A DNA stretch of 64,000 nt from Adiantum capillus-veneris (GCA_014529385.2 CM043959.1:61292753-61356752), one strand, 5' to 3'; counted from the stretch's first letter, positions 1 to 11,680 are shown. The notes: generated from the letters alone by a model not told the origin. Made by a program: numbers and translations.

Positions 1-232
1 GAGGAGGAGAAGACCCCAAGAGGTGAGAAAAACTGTTAGTAACAGGGGCACACCCATTCAAAGACCCTCTTTTCAGGAATCTAACCAAGAAAGCACTGGG
101 TAAGTTCAAAAAAGATGTCACCCTCAACAAACATAATGCGTGGGACCTCTTTTACCCACCGGCTTGAAGGGACTTCCAACGAAACATCATTCAAGGAAAG
201 AGGCCAAGGATCCCAAGGATCATTTAGAATGA

Positions 233-1446
233 ATGTACCAAGAGGCAGAGGCCTCGAAGCTGAAAGAGGCGAAAGAAACGGCCAAGAAAGCTAAGGAAGC
301 AACAACTCAAGAGCAACACCAGGCATCTCCCCTACCCACCTCACTACCGCTGGAACAACAGAACCAGCCCATGCCCACTCCACCATCATCACTGCAAGGC
401 CAAGAGACCACTGAAGAGGCCGATACTAACAAGGAAAACGAGTCTGATTTCACCCACCAAATGGAAGATACACAACAAACTCACCACGTCTAGCAACATG
501 AAGAAAAGGAAGTTGAAGCAGCACCAGAGCAGACAACCGAGGATACTCACAAGGAGGCGGTTGAAATTGATAAAGAGCAAGATACTCAAAAAGAGCAGAC
601 CACTACACATGAGGAAGAAACCAGGACTGAGAAGGCAGAAAGGCCTGCAACCAAAGAAATTGTAAGGGTTGAGACTACATAGGTTGTTTCCACTCAACCA
701 AAAACTACCGAGGTTTCAAAACCTCAGGATGGCAAAGGAAAAAAAACCATCTCTATAGAAACACTAGCAATAACAACACAGCAAGACGGGACACAAGAGG
801 CTGTCGGTACATATCAACTTGCAAGACAGTAGGAGTGGCAGTCCAATGATGAAGTCATTCTAGAAGTGAACGAGTATGCAAGGCATATGCAAATCATGAC
901 GGAGAAACTCCGCTCAGTAGCCTTTAACCGTAGTACTAAATCCAAAGAATTAGAAATGGTCATTGATGCTCTTCAAGGCGAGCTTGACAACCGAATGGCT
1001 ACTATCACTGATCTCCAAAGGCAACTACAAGAGCTAAATACTGAAGTCGAACGATATCAGAATTCCAGGGATAGACAACAGAAGGAAATGGAAGATTTGG
1101 GTGACCTCCTGACAAAGTTATCTGATGCCTGTAAAGTGAAAGATGGGCAGTTGACAATGGTGACAAATGAACTTCTTACCACCTCTCTATCCGCTCAAAA
1201 GATTCAAGTACAATTAGATGTAGCAAACGCATCTTTGCAGTATTCGAAACAAAGAATTAATGATCATGCCACTTTCTTGCGGCAATTAAGAGAGAATCCA
1301 GCCATGGCCTCGATCAAGGGAATAGATGAGGTGTATAAAGCACTTGAAAAGAAAAACAAAGAATTAGAACTGGAGTTGAAGCTAGAGAAGTCACAACACA
1401 GAGACCTAGTGCTCATGCGGGTCCAAAGAGAGGAGGAATTCCTTAA
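233..1446 (+). pseudogene. Coiled-coil ORF of unknown function, first half
   Basis: One reading frame runs from before 233 to 1446, broken by TAG stops near 491, 680 and 829. The first part is very rich in Lys, Glu, Thr and Gln. From about 866 it becomes a heptad-like helical sequence (motifs such as ITDLQRQLQELN and KKNKELELELKLEK), a strong coiled-coil signal. I do not recognise a family. The position inside an LTR element suggests a structural, gag-like or accessory protein. The frame is cut at 1446 by the CACTA element and resumes at 2786 in a compatible frame. This is inference from composition and context; a captured host coiled-coil gene is an alternative. Confidence 0.5.
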
Positions 1447-2785
1447 CACTAGGTTGGTAATGGGACACTTTTATGTCTTGGGACACTTTTATGTCCTGTT
1501 AAGTGACCATTCTCCTTGAATTATGTCAAGAGTTTCAAAATGGATTTTGAGGTGCTATCTATCTAGAAAGTTGTCTCATGAGCTGAAAAAAACTCGACAT
1601 TTTTTTGGAATATCAATTCCATCTTTAACCTTGTCCTTGCACAACATTTCACAAACTAAACTGTGTGAAAAAACGGGTCCTGTTTTTGGCTTTTTTCAAC
1701 TTTTTGCAACTATACCACTCTAGAATTCATGTTTGTGAGGTCTATAATGCTAGAGAACTATCTTTAGTAGTCCTCAACATGTCCTGATGCTTCTAGGGAG
1801 AAATAAATGTTAAAGTTGTAAGTTATGACCAAATTACAAAAATTGTCAAATCTTGTTTGTTAGCCAATTTTAGCTCTTCTATGATTTTTTTGGTGGCTTT
1901 CATGATATCCAAATGCAGTTTTGATTTTCTATGTCACACATTGTAACATAAAGCTAATATTCCTTGAGTTTTGGGGCACCTAATACCCTATTTTGCATAG
2001 TAGACAACGATGGTTGATTTTTTCAATTATAGAAGAAAATGAAACATTCTAGTATATCAAGTATATCTTTTTCAATATTGTTAGTTTCTTGTGACAAATA
2101 CATGCATTTTGTAGGTAGTAACCATATCTAGTCATAAGGATCAAATTTGGCTAGATATTGAATAGTTTCTATGGGATTCTACAACTCATAATGTGGAACC
2201 CAGATTTTTCATGTTTGCTGTATTTAGAACTTCATCTTTGTCCCCAAGATTCCCCTTGGTAAGAGATGTAATATTCTTTTGACACGCTCCATGGCTCCTT
2301 ATGAACCTAAATAAAAATAGGAAACTAAGAAAACATGCATATATTATTTGTATTGAGCGTGGATATAGAAACTTTGATGATAGGTTTGCACAATGGTAAA
2401 AATTCAACTTTTTTGTACCTATTTCTTTTGGAAAAACAAAAAATAGTGAGTGAGAAGCAATCATATGTTCTAGTCACCAACCCATTGAAGTTAACTAGGG
2501 AATTTATCTCAAGTCCTACAAAAATCCCTAATCTTATTTTTATGCAACAAAACGTAAGAAATGACTGTTTTGATGAAAATGTACTGGTCCATCAACTTTG
2601 GAGGCTTGGTGTGACCAAAAGATGAGAAATTTTACAAGTTTCTTATTTTTTACATGTGTAGTAGGCCTTGAACTATAACCTCATGAAAGGATTTTACAAA
2701 ATGAGTGGATCTACTATGGTTTTGGAGGTTTTTTTCAAAACCCTGAAAGGACACTTTTATGTCCTGTTAGGTTACCAACCTAGTG
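1447..2785. mobile_element. Non-autonomous CACTA (En/Spm-like) DNA transposon, 1339 bp
   Basis: Perfect 14-bp terminal inverted repeats are visible: CACTAGGTTGGTAA at 1447-1460 and its reverse complement at 2772-2785. The CACTA end is the hallmark of the superfamily. The palindromic subterminal motif GGACACTTTTATGTCC or a near copy occurs twice near the left end (1462-1496) and once near the right end (about 2749-2764), as expected for transposase-binding repeats. TTAA lies on both flanks (1443-1446, 2786-2789). CACTA elements normally make a 3-bp duplication, which is ambiguous here because TTAA is palindromic. The interior has only short ORFs with no transposase match, so it would depend on an autonomous partner. 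Confidence 0.85.
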
Positions 2786-3950
2786 TTAAAGAGATTACAA
2801 AATTGAAAAGAGTGAACCAACTCCTCAGAGATGGAAGGCCGGATATGCAGGAAGAGGCAGGCACTTCAGAGCCACCCCAAGTGGAAATTCCCTCGGTCTC
2901 ATTTGCTGACTGGAGACACAGTCCACAGCAGAGCCGAGTGAAAGAGAAGATTTTCAAGTCCAAATCACAGAGGAAGACACAGTGCCGATGGTCCACCTGT
3001 CAAAGGCTGAAGAAGATGCACTGAAGGAGAAGATCGCCTTGGAGGTAGATGAGCAGTGGAAGGCAGCTATGGATTAGGAGTTGAGAGTTTTACACTCTAT
3101 CAACGTCACACAGCTCACTACCAATCAAATCAATGCTCAATGGAACCAACAACTCACTCTCATCAAGGTTAATGAACTCTTACAGGTAAAGGAAAGATTA
3201 TACAAGGATATGCAAGAAGATGGCATAGATCACGGCCACCCGAAGTGGAGGCTAAGCTGCCTGAACAAGAATCCAAGATATTTGATTCTGTTCACAAGAG
3301 CACCTGCGGCCATACAGAAAGATCCCACATTTTGTCCTGTACCGCGAGTAAGGACGTGGCAAGCACACGAAGCACTGCAGAAGAAGAGGCCAACATGGTT
3401 AAATTTTCCCAAGCTACTAGCTCTAGAGAGAGGCCAAGCAACAGAAGAATACATGGTGAAAACCCTAATGGGCGCCATGACATACTTCAAAAGTCTGCCA
3501 GATCTCTCCTGCTCAATGCTATACAAAATCTTCAGGATGCTACTTACTTGCATACAGGTCTTCAATGATCCTGAGTAGACAGGAGCCCCCTGGCTCTCAT
3601 TTTTGGAAGGGAACAAAGGTCTTTGCTATGATTTAAGTGGGCAGCCCTCAGAGGAAGTTCTTTATGGATTTTATGTCCGATGCATGTTTCTGCCCTCGCA
3701 CAATATGCTAGCTTTTGAGGAGGCATTTTACACTGGCTTCTTCACCTGGCAAACAAAGATATTTGCGCCGGTGATAAGGAACATCACGACAAGATTTGTA
3801 GGCTACTCGATAGTGGAACTCAAAAGCAAAGTCACCATGCAGTTTTTGCAAGTGCCAGACAAAGAACGCAAAATCAGATATGAAAAAGCACTGGAAGCAC
3901 CGAAGGACCGCCTTACCCGCCCTCAACCCAAAGATTACTTTAGCCGATAA
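2786..3950 (+). pseudogene. Unknown retroelement ORF, second half, frameshifted
   Basis: After the CACTA insertion the coiled-coil frame continues (motif EITKLKRVNQLL) for about 50 codons. It then shifts frame near 2950 into a Glu/Lys-rich stretch (KAEEDALKEKIALEV) with a TAG near 3076, continues to about 3250, and changes frame again through a Ser/Arg-rich segment to 3568. A last ORF at 3603-3950 ends 40 bases before the LTR. No domain is recognised in any segment. The series of changing frames marks a decayed gene. Its end next to the polypurine tract places it as the last gene of the element. Confidence 0.4.
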
Positions 3951-3989
3951 AGTTGTGTCAACAGATGACACAAGCAAGGAGGGGGGGAA

Positions 3990-4330
3990 TGTTAGCAGCA
4001 AGCTAACACGGACACCATTTTTCGGAGTTCTCCTTGTAAAACAATTATTATTTTGATAAATCGAGAATATTGTAACTCCTGTTTTCTTGATAAACCTTGT
4101 AATTAATGAGCCGAGGCTACAAGCTTCCAGATTGTATCAGCCATTCAATTCCCAGCTTTGGTAGAACTCTAGATTATTACTTTTGACCAGCCAAAAACCT
4201 TGGCTAAGGTATAAAAACCAATTTTTGTAAGTTTTTTAGAAGTTTTTGGATAAGAAATACACAGCGTGAGCTAACAGCGCTCACTCCTCTTCTTCTCGCG
4301 CTTCCTACTCCCTCCCCGGTTGTCACATTG
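3990..4330 (+). repeat. Probable 3' LTR
   Basis: A purine-rich tract (AAGGAGGGGGGGAA, 3976-3989) is followed by a TG start at 3990. The first 19 bases form a hairpin (TGTTAGC..GCTAACA). A TATA box (TATAAAA, 4210-4216) is followed by a pyrimidine-rich segment. The right boundary is uncertain (CA near 4328 or later) because the 5' LTR lies outside the window. Confidence 0.5.
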
Positions 4331-6091
4331 CGATTGCGTTCGTTGCATTGCAACCGTTGGTAAGAGCTCTACGCATTGACGTAAGCCATTCACAGTATTT
4401 CATAGCTTTTGGCATCGCTGATTCACGGCCTAATTTCATTATAATTATGAATTTACACTTTTAAATTAAAAACTAAGCATAGACGGGGTATTGGGGCATC
4501 ATTGCTAAGCATTTAGATGCATTCTGGGTCGAAAACGACAAGGTCAAAAATCCACTGATGTTAATAATCGCGATTTTGAAACTTGACCTAAAGTGGGGTT
4601 TGAGACCATAGGCATGTGTGCTTAGGTCTTATAAACTTGTCCTAGAAGTTTCGTTACGTTTGGATGTCATTTGATGCTGTAATGTGTCACAGGAATGGAA
4701 TAATAGAGATCGACAACAAAAGATAGAGAAAGAGATCTTTGTATTGATGAATTTTTGTAGAGTTTTGATACAACAGAGGAGTAGTTGAATATGGGCGCAC
4801 TCCGTTGTACGGAGCTCGAATCTCCCGACCACCCCCGAGCTTCAGTCCGCTTGCATGCAGCGTCTCACTCGCACTCGCAATCTCACTCGCACTCGCACTC
4901 GCACTCACACTCGCACTCGCACTCGCAAAAGAGGAGATCTGAGAATGATCCCCAAACGTACCACCCATCATGCTTTTATCTTTCTTTTCCTCGAAAAGCA
5001 TGCGACTTCTCAAAATAGCCGCTTTTTAAGTGTTCGATCGACTCGATTTTCGCACCAAGTATACCTGCAAGAGTAAGATAAGAACGTGATCGCTAAGCGA
5101 TCCGTAAAGGTTAGATTTTTATCATGACACTTTACACAGATCCTGTTTCACACACTGATTTGTGCATCGCCTACAAAATAGTCAAAAGAACATACTCGTG
5201 CACCCAGTTCAACATGATAATAAAAGTAAAAAAACATAATTATATACCTTCATAATCTCAATTGCAATACTCTACCATGAAGAAACAATCCACTTCTTGG
5301 TTGATAGCAGGGAGAACTGTATGATGTTGTATGGCTGTCTGTCCCCGTGTATACTATACTGCTGCTGCCTTCTGTTTGTTTTCATAATAACTTTTACAAA
5401 CAAACTCAGAACAAAGCAATCCACGTACTCAAAACGACGGGAATAGGTCTGGTCTACAAGGATACGTGGGCAGAATTGCAAAAACCGTCTTTATTTGGCT
5501 GAAAATGCAACTTTTAGGCCGTGACTCATAAAACCTGTATTTTTGGGTCTCCACTACTTTTTCAACTTATTTTAAGACTACCCATACATTTTAAGCTAAA
5601 ACACATAAATATAAAACATTGATATTAATAAAAATCTCAATTTTACTATTCATAAACAGACTATCTGTTATTCATTAATCTTTATCAAATACCTCTTTAG
5701 TGTATTATTTAGAAAAAGAATATATTTTCTCTCTCAATATCTCAAACTCATTCATATAAGCTCTATTGAATAGACTATTTAGCAATCTTTCAAATCGTGC
5801 TAACAAAAGATATGTTCTACTACATTCTTTTTGACTTTAAAAACTTCAAAAATTAGTCCTATTACATAACGGATGTGATTTGCTTGCCAATGAGCGATTG
5901 GCTTTTGGTGATTTCAGTCACTTGAGTGTAGCTTGAGTTAGATGCGAGTTGTTAGTTGTTTTTTGAGAGATTGACAATCTCTTGTAGCCTCTATGCACTA
6001 GTCGAGTCAGCTTCGTCCCATGGTTTGACAAATTAATCGTGGTTCTCGCTAATACTGTAATAAGATAGGATGGTGAGGTTAGACATGCGTC

Positions 6092-6093
<2 letters not shown>
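4331..6093. other. Intergenic DNA without a recognisable gene
   Basis: I see no protein family here on either strand. The stretch holds one short tandem repeat (4864-4927) and is otherwise AT-rich, mostly from 5540 to 5870. The short ORFs are not supported by composition or similarity. Confidence 0.6.
4864..4927. repeat. Hexanucleotide CACTCG microsatellite
   Basis: About ten imperfect copies of CACTCG in tandem. It is open in several frames, giving His-Ser or Thr-Arg repeats by chance. Confidence 0.9.

Positions 6094-6172
<79 letters not shown>
6094..6172. repeat. (GA)n microsatellite
   Basis: An almost uninterrupted run of AG repeats of about 79 bases with one AA break. Confidence 0.95.
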
Positions 6173-6399
6173 CATTTAAGGTGGCACCTTTATACATATA
6201 GCTAAGAAATTTCTTCCATATAGCCACCGTTGAAGGCGGCGCCGTTGTACTAGTTTGAATAAATTGTAGAAGTTGTTAGTAGGTATCACCATTTGAAAAC
6301 AATAAAATGAAAAGGAAGTCAAGAGCCTCTTAAATGAACTGATCCAATAATAAATTTCAATGCTTCACGAAGTTCAAATGCCATCCAAAAAGTAACAAA

Positions 6400-6418
6400 T
6401 ATATATATATATATATAT
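6400..6418. repeat. (AT)n microsatellite
   Basis: Short AT dinucleotide run. Confidence 0.9.
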
Positions 6419-6584
6419 GTCTAGCTCTCGACTTCGTTAAGGCTTGTTTTAGAAAGTCAAAAAATAGCATTTGCATAATTTTGTGAATGTGTTAGGAGAC
6501 TAGCTAGTGTATTATTTGTAAATTCTTTGCAATGTCGAATTCAACCAGCTTTGTTACATATAATATTATTGATTGATTGGTTGG

Positions 6585-6590
<6 letters not shown>

Positions 6591-6630
<40 letters not shown>
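6591..6630. repeat. (GA)n microsatellite
   Basis: About 40 bases of GA repeats with one interruption, 85 bases beyond the 3' end of the glycosyltransferase relic. Confidence 0.95.
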
Positions 6631-6714
6631 TATTCTAATTGGGTATCTACTATGAATGTCAAGACCATATTTATCAAGCGAGGAGTGACTTAACCTATTG
6701 ACTAGTATGATGGG

Positions 6715-7700
6715 TTAAGGCCTCAAGAAAGTGGCTAAGATTAGCCTGTGAGATGAACCCTCATCATAGAGTACTCCCTCCCTCAGAATACTTTGAAGCT
6801 GGAGAGACTTCTCCTTCAAAGCCTCACCATCAATACCCAACAACTTCACAATCACTCTCTCTACCTCCTCTCTCTTTACAAGGAGGGTGCCCTTCTTTAT
6901 GATCTCCCTCTTGAAGCTGAGCGCCACTTGGCAAACATCCAATATGTATTTCGCATTCATCTGTTGTTTTGAGAACCCGCTAGGCCAAGCAAGCATCGGA
7001 ACACCGCCACTTGTCCCTTCGAGGATGGAGTTCCATCCGCAGTGCGTGAGCAATGTGGTGACACTCCAATGCGATAGCACTAGTACTTGAAGAGCTCATG
7101 ACACAACCAATCGTCTATGCCTAGTTCTCTCTTTGAATCCTTCTAGATTTGCAAGGGTTGCTCCATCCACATCCACTCAAAAACCCCATAAGAATGGATG
7201 TCCACTCGCCTCCACTTCGGCGGCCACTTCTTCCACCTACAACAAAGTCATGGTAGACAGCATCATCATCATCTTTATGAGGCTAAGAGACATCATCATT
7301 ACCATCATCAACTTCTTTGTAGAATACAACATCATCATCAATGCCAGCATGCAAATTTACATGTTCTCCTGCCAAGTGAACTATGTTGCCGACTGATATG
7401 TACGACACAGATGATCCTCCTGCTTGTCTAACCACTCTTTGCAACCCATACCCTTGGTCCAGAGGCTCATCCCCATCATCGGTGCTATATGCATCTGCCC
7501 AAAGAAGAATGCTAGTGGAAGCAACGATCCCACTGGCTAGAACTTTGCACCCATGCACTCTTGAAATGCATGCACGGCCTCTGTGTCGAGCTCATATGTA
7601 GTGTTCCCAAGGTGCCATTTTGCACGTTGTCACACGGCCGAGCTGAATCTCCGAAGAGACCATTGGAAAAAGAATTTGGTCGGTGATCCGATGGCAGAGT
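6715..7700 (-). pseudogene. UDP-glycosyltransferase pseudogene (C-terminal two thirds)
   Basis: Family 1 plant glycosyltransferases move sugar from a UDP-sugar to small molecules in the cytosol. The longest open piece (6715-7080) holds most of the PSPG donor-binding box: LSHWSVTTLLTHCGWNS, then LEGTSGGVPMLAWP. Upstream, in other frames, are recognisable relics in the correct family order: YELDTEAVHAFQ near 7560-7590, SVSYISVGNIVHL near 7390, and GHPFLWGF plus GFKERT near 7120-7190. The PSPG Glu/Asp-Gln end is replaced by KQQ. At least two frameshifts, several stops and a GAT-rich low-complexity stretch (7255-7345) interrupt it. The first third is not visible. I am confident of the family and that the gene is dead; the acceptor cannot be inferred. 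Confidence 0.88.
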
Positions 7701-9070
7701 GGAAGAAAGGCAGCAGCTCACACGCTTTCAATGGCACAAGAACTTCATTACACGTTCCCAAATGAAAAAAATGTTTTTTTTTCCATATAAATTACCACGT
7801 TTAAGAGGGAAAAAACATCCAAATTTTCTTTTCCATTTAGGAAAGCTACTAGTAAAATACACCCATGTTAGAAAATGTTATGGATTTTTTCCCCATGTAA
7901 TTAATTAGGAAAAAAAAAAGAATGAAAAAAGAATGGTTTTCTACTTGAAAATTATGTTGCCATGTGGTGAAATATTTTCTCAAGCTAGAAAAATATATTT
8001 CCTAACTTGGATTTTTTCTTATCATATGGTAAGACGTTTTTCCTTGTTGGAACCTTTTGAGCCACGACATGGAAAAAACATTTGATATTGAAAACACATT
8101 GTTTCTTTTTGAAAAACCCTTTTCTTATGTAGGAAAGTTTTAACACATCAACGGACAAATCATTCCTTAAACAACAACCTAAATCTCACATTGGCATTCT
8201 AAAACAAAATGAGAACAAATTACATCACCGCTTCTACTTTTACTATTAATTAGTATCCCCCGCCCTCCCCCGCCCTCCCTCCCTCTCTCTCTCTCTCTCT
8301 CTCTCTTTGCATCATTGTGTAGTCGGAGCCAAGGGGAACACTACCAATTGAATCAACTTCCGCCATGTTTTGGAGGGGGGAGGGATCTCTCCCCCTTTTA
8401 TAATAGTATAGATGAGTCAATTCTTGAATAGTTACCTTTGACATCTTATTCTATTCTCTCTCTCTCTATATATATATTCACACACACACACAGAGACATA
8501 GATATATATATATATATTGAAAAGAAAGCCTTTGATCCATGTTACGGAATCTAAAACCTTCCTTCATCCGCCTCCCCTTCCTTGGATTTCCAACATCCAC
8601 ACCGGATCACTTACAATGAGCTTGCCAATGCCACTAATCAGTAGACAACATCCCCTCCTTGAGATACGGGTGCTTGCTGTGGCAAGCTGCATCTTGAACT
8701 TTTCTAGAAGTTGTCTTGGATTGTGGGGATACCCTTGAACTACGAGAGCGGTGCACTAACTCTACCCTAAAGCTCTTGGAGCCATCATGGAGCTATGGGT
8801 TACGGGCACAATAGGATTCATGCACACATTTCCACCTCATGAGCCATGGCTTGCTGCACTTTGAAAGTGCGGAATTAAGGGGGTACTTAAACCCCACCCC
8901 ACTTCCTTCCATGTAATTTTTCCCATGGTCGCTACTTTTCTCTCACTGACTCATTGACCTCAAAACTTAACATCATCGGTTGTGCACCATCACTACCCCA
9001 TCTACTGTGCTTCCTTAGCAAGCATATCTTATTTTCGTCTTACTCCCATCCATGCTCCCCTTTTATCTCA

Positions 9071-9075
<5 letters not shown>
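7701..9075. other. AT-rich intergenic DNA with microsatellites
   Basis: No gene is recognised. The stretch contains runs of A and T (7765-8110), a CT run (8283-8306) and a compound CT/TA/CA/TA repeat (8455-8518). Short ORFs around 8517-8738 have no recognisable domain. Confidence 0.6.
8455..8518. repeat. Compound microsatellite (CT)n(TA)n(CA)n(TA)n
   Basis: Four adjacent dinucleotide blocks in about 64 bases. Confidence 0.85.

Positions 9076-9129
<54 letters not shown>
9076..9129. repeat. (CT)n microsatellite
   Basis: About 54 bases of uninterrupted CT. Confidence 0.97.
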
Positions 9130-9133
<4 letters not shown>

Positions 9134-9232
9134 CTTGCAGCATCTCGAGAAAGAGGGTTCAAATCCCCTCACCTGCAGTAGCAGCGAATGATCATGCATG
9201 GCGCATTAGTATAATGCAGAGTAGCTAGTATG

Positions 9233-9481
9233 GACATGCTCTTGGCGGCCTACTATGATGGTCTCTTGAGGAGAGCACTAGGCGGGATGAGTGGGGAAGC
9301 TATTGCACAAAGCATGGACGTAGTGGTGTAGCTGGTGGCTTTCCTCAGGGATCATGACTCTTTTGCAGCATTCTACAAAAGAACATTGGCTTGCAGGCTT
9401 CTGTTTGACACGTGTACGATCGGTCATGAGAACGCTTTCCTCACATGTATAGAGATCACCAAGCTAACAATAAATGGATGA
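9233..9481 (+). pseudogene. Cullin gene fragment (CUL1-like), dead
   Basis: Cullins are scaffolds of cullin-RING ubiquitin ligases. This 82-codon frame aligns collinearly with the cullin-repeat/cullin-homology junction: LAAYYDGLLRR, then SGEAIAQSMDVVV, then LRDHDSFAAFYKRTLACRLLFD. The last matches the family signature of an acidic run followed by FYRKKLARRLL. One in-frame TAG lies at 9329-9331 and a TGA ends it at 9479. The Arg-rich signature is partly changed (KRTLACRLLFD). Nothing recognisable continues on either side, so it is one exon or a retrocopy piece. The match is from memory of the family; confidence is fairly high because three blocks occur in order. Confidence 0.75.
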
Positions 9482-10944
9482 GATGAAGAAGCAATGGTGC
9501 AGAAGTCTAAGGCATGAGCAATAAAATTGACCAACCAAATGGAGAAGCAAAATCTAAGAAAAAAGTCGGATGTATGCACAATTGCAGAGAAGGTGATCAT
9601 GATGGTCATGGTGATAGGATCATGGTCGAAGAGAGGATGAGGCCAGGAAGAGGAGAAAGACCCTAAGAAAGAAATGGGGATGAAGAGATCAGGGATATTG
9701 AGAGTCTTGTCATTGTCTTTGACTCTATGGATTGTTGCTTCATGTTGAGTCGGATGGGACGGGCACATAGCCTTGCAGTTTCATTGCTCCAAATAAACTT
9801 TTTATTACACACGAAAGAATTTTGATGCATGTTATCTATTTTTGAAGGTTTTCACACTAAAATTCTATATTTATTGTAGGTTTTTAAAGCTTGAAAGTTC
9901 AACATTTGAAGATAAATTTAAAATTTTGTATGTGAGTTGCACTAAATCAAGTCTTTTTTGAGCACTGAACTAGATGACCACATGACAATGACCACTAGGT
10001 TTGCTCATGCACTTAACAAAGGAAAATCGTGAAAAAGGCATGTTGTTGCTAACACTAGCTTGAGCTAGGGAGAGGCTTGTGAGTAGCAAGGAGGGGTAGA
10101 CAATGCTCCCTACAAATTGGACCCATGTGTTGGAGCTTAAGTTATTAGTGTTTGAACTTGTGGGTCGGAGTTCAATGTACATGCATCTGCCAAGGAACCA
10201 ATGCGACATATCTAAAACACCATGGATGGAGGCACCAATCTATTGTGTTGGTTGTATTATGCATAGGATGTGTTTCAAACTTCATTGTCTAAGAAAGTTT
10301 GGCCGTGATCGATTTTGTATGAGGCAGTGGTGTTGAAGATGGCATTCTTCTAAGGTAAAAGGTTGGGGGTAGCATAACCGAGGTGTATCTAGTAATCCAA
10401 GGACTTCTGATGGGGTGTTCATGGTAGCTTCTTCATCAACTTATTCTCAAAATTTATGCCCACTATGAGCTACAAAGAGGGTGGTAAAGTTTATAGCATC
10501 AACTCAATACTTAAAATGGTTTTAGGTATTTATTTTACCTATTTGTCAAATCTTGGATAGGGCAATTTGCTAAGTTGAGAATATAAGCACACCTGGGAAG
10601 ACATATCAATTTCCTTGCCAAGGTTGGTTGGTTCAGAAAAGTATGTGTGTGTGGTGCTTCTCTCCATGGTTCATTGTTTTCTCATTATCACCTTTAGTAA
10701 TTCCACCTACACATTTTAAAAGCTACCTTTCAAATTGAGATTAGAAAGCAAGAAAGCCTTAAGAATGTGGAGGAATTTCGTATAAAAGCCTTTAAACATA
10801 GTTGATTTACCTCTGTATATTTACAATCGATCAGTAGGTTTTTCAATTATTTAGACAAAAGTTCTTTCAAGCAATGTTTTGCTCCATTTCTCTTTAAAAC
10901 TCATCTCCATTCTACTCCTTTACTGTGGCCACACGAGTGGAATG
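9482..10944. other. Intergenic DNA, no gene recognised
   Basis: Short ORFs exist on both strands (for example 9424-9768 minus and 10103-10336 plus), but none has a domain or composition I can support. Confidence 0.55.
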
Positions 10945-11122
10945 TCCTCCATGTGTGTGAGGCCTTTGAGGATGCGTAGAGCTTCTTGCATTAGTCATGT
11001 TGGGAAAATCCTGCAATCTAGGTGCTTCGAGAGTCGACACTGCAAATAGAAAGCTCATGAGTGACTTTCTATGCTTTTGTAAGGGCACCACATTTGGATT
11101 ACATATCGACCAAATAATTTCC
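10945..11122 (-). pseudogene. PPR repeat relic, distal piece
   Basis: Read on the minus strand, this carries the PPR hallmark of a local ...LVDM.SKCGALTKA.KV segment, followed by an IAGFSQH motif in the right spacing for a plant PLS-type pentatricopeptide protein (organelle RNA binding). Several in-frame stops show it is dead. It lies downstream of the second PPR piece at 11483-11680 on the same strand, separated by about 360 bases of unrelated or decayed sequence. Confidence 0.6.
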
Positions 11123-11482
11123 AATCAGTGTTAGAAAAAAACACGGGTAAAGTGTATTTAAACAAGCTAAATCAAAACATCCCGCTTTTATTTTGAGCTT
11201 GCCTTGAAGAAACTGGAGAATTTACACAAGTTTGAGTGTAAATACCGATAAAAGCTTCAAATTTTGACCTAAAAATCGGCAGGACTCAGATGATTGGCTT
11301 AGGGTGACCTTCGCCATCCGGTTGAGCCTTGCCGAGTAAAGGATTCGCCTTTTCGTAATAGTGCACTTTGAGGTATCTGATGTAACCTTCTGTCCTTCAA
11401 GACTGATTTGTATATTTCTTGGTGATATTATAATACAACCACTCACAATTGTGAGTTTTGCAAAAAAGAGGGCCACGAGCCG

Positions 11483-11680
11483 TCAAGGTCCAAGCATAAG
11501 TGTGATAGCATTTGTAGAAGGGGCTTTTCTTTCCATTTGGTTAATATAACCTAGAGCTTCCTTGCTACAACCATGCTGGGCATACCCAACAATTAAATCA
11601 CCCTTGAATTGCAATCTCATCATAAATTCTCTCACCCATGTGAAGGTCTCTCTTCTTGTGCCATAGCCGTTGTTGAGCAA
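11483..11680 (-). pseudogene. PPR repeat relic, proximal piece
   Basis: The minus-strand frame contains LIVGYAQHGCSKEALGYINQM followed by TNAITLML, which follow each other exactly as in one PPR motif of plant PLS-type proteins. Only about one repeat unit survives in frame. Together with 10945-11122 it suggests a formerly longer, intronless PPR gene on the minus strand. No E, E+ or DYW domain is visible, so the original subclass cannot be given. Confidence 0.65.

Larger units (their letters stand above)
1..4330 (+). mobile_element. Unclassified LTR retroelement, left end outside window
   Basis: The stretch carries decayed plus-strand coding sequence, then a purine tract just before 3990, then a TG-starting sequence that reads like an LTR. 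No reverse transcriptase, RNase H or integrase motif is visible, so it is either non-autonomous or has lost pol upstream of the window. A CACTA transposon at 1447-2785 splits it. The first 230 bases hold only broken reading frames. Family assignment is open; a gag-only or large non-autonomous derivative is the best guess. Confidence 0.5.

Noticed and set aside
1523-2625. Short ORFs inside the CACTA element
   Set aside because: No transposase motif, low-complexity or AT-rich composition, and no continuity between frames.
9140-9180. tRNA-like T-arm (GGGTTCAAATCCCC) after the CT microsatellite
   Set aside because: The T-stem does not pair fully and no acceptor, D-arm or anticodon arm surrounds it.
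10103-10336. 77-codon ORF as a small host gene
   Set aside because: No recognisable family, no supporting splice or promoter signal, and length is within chance.
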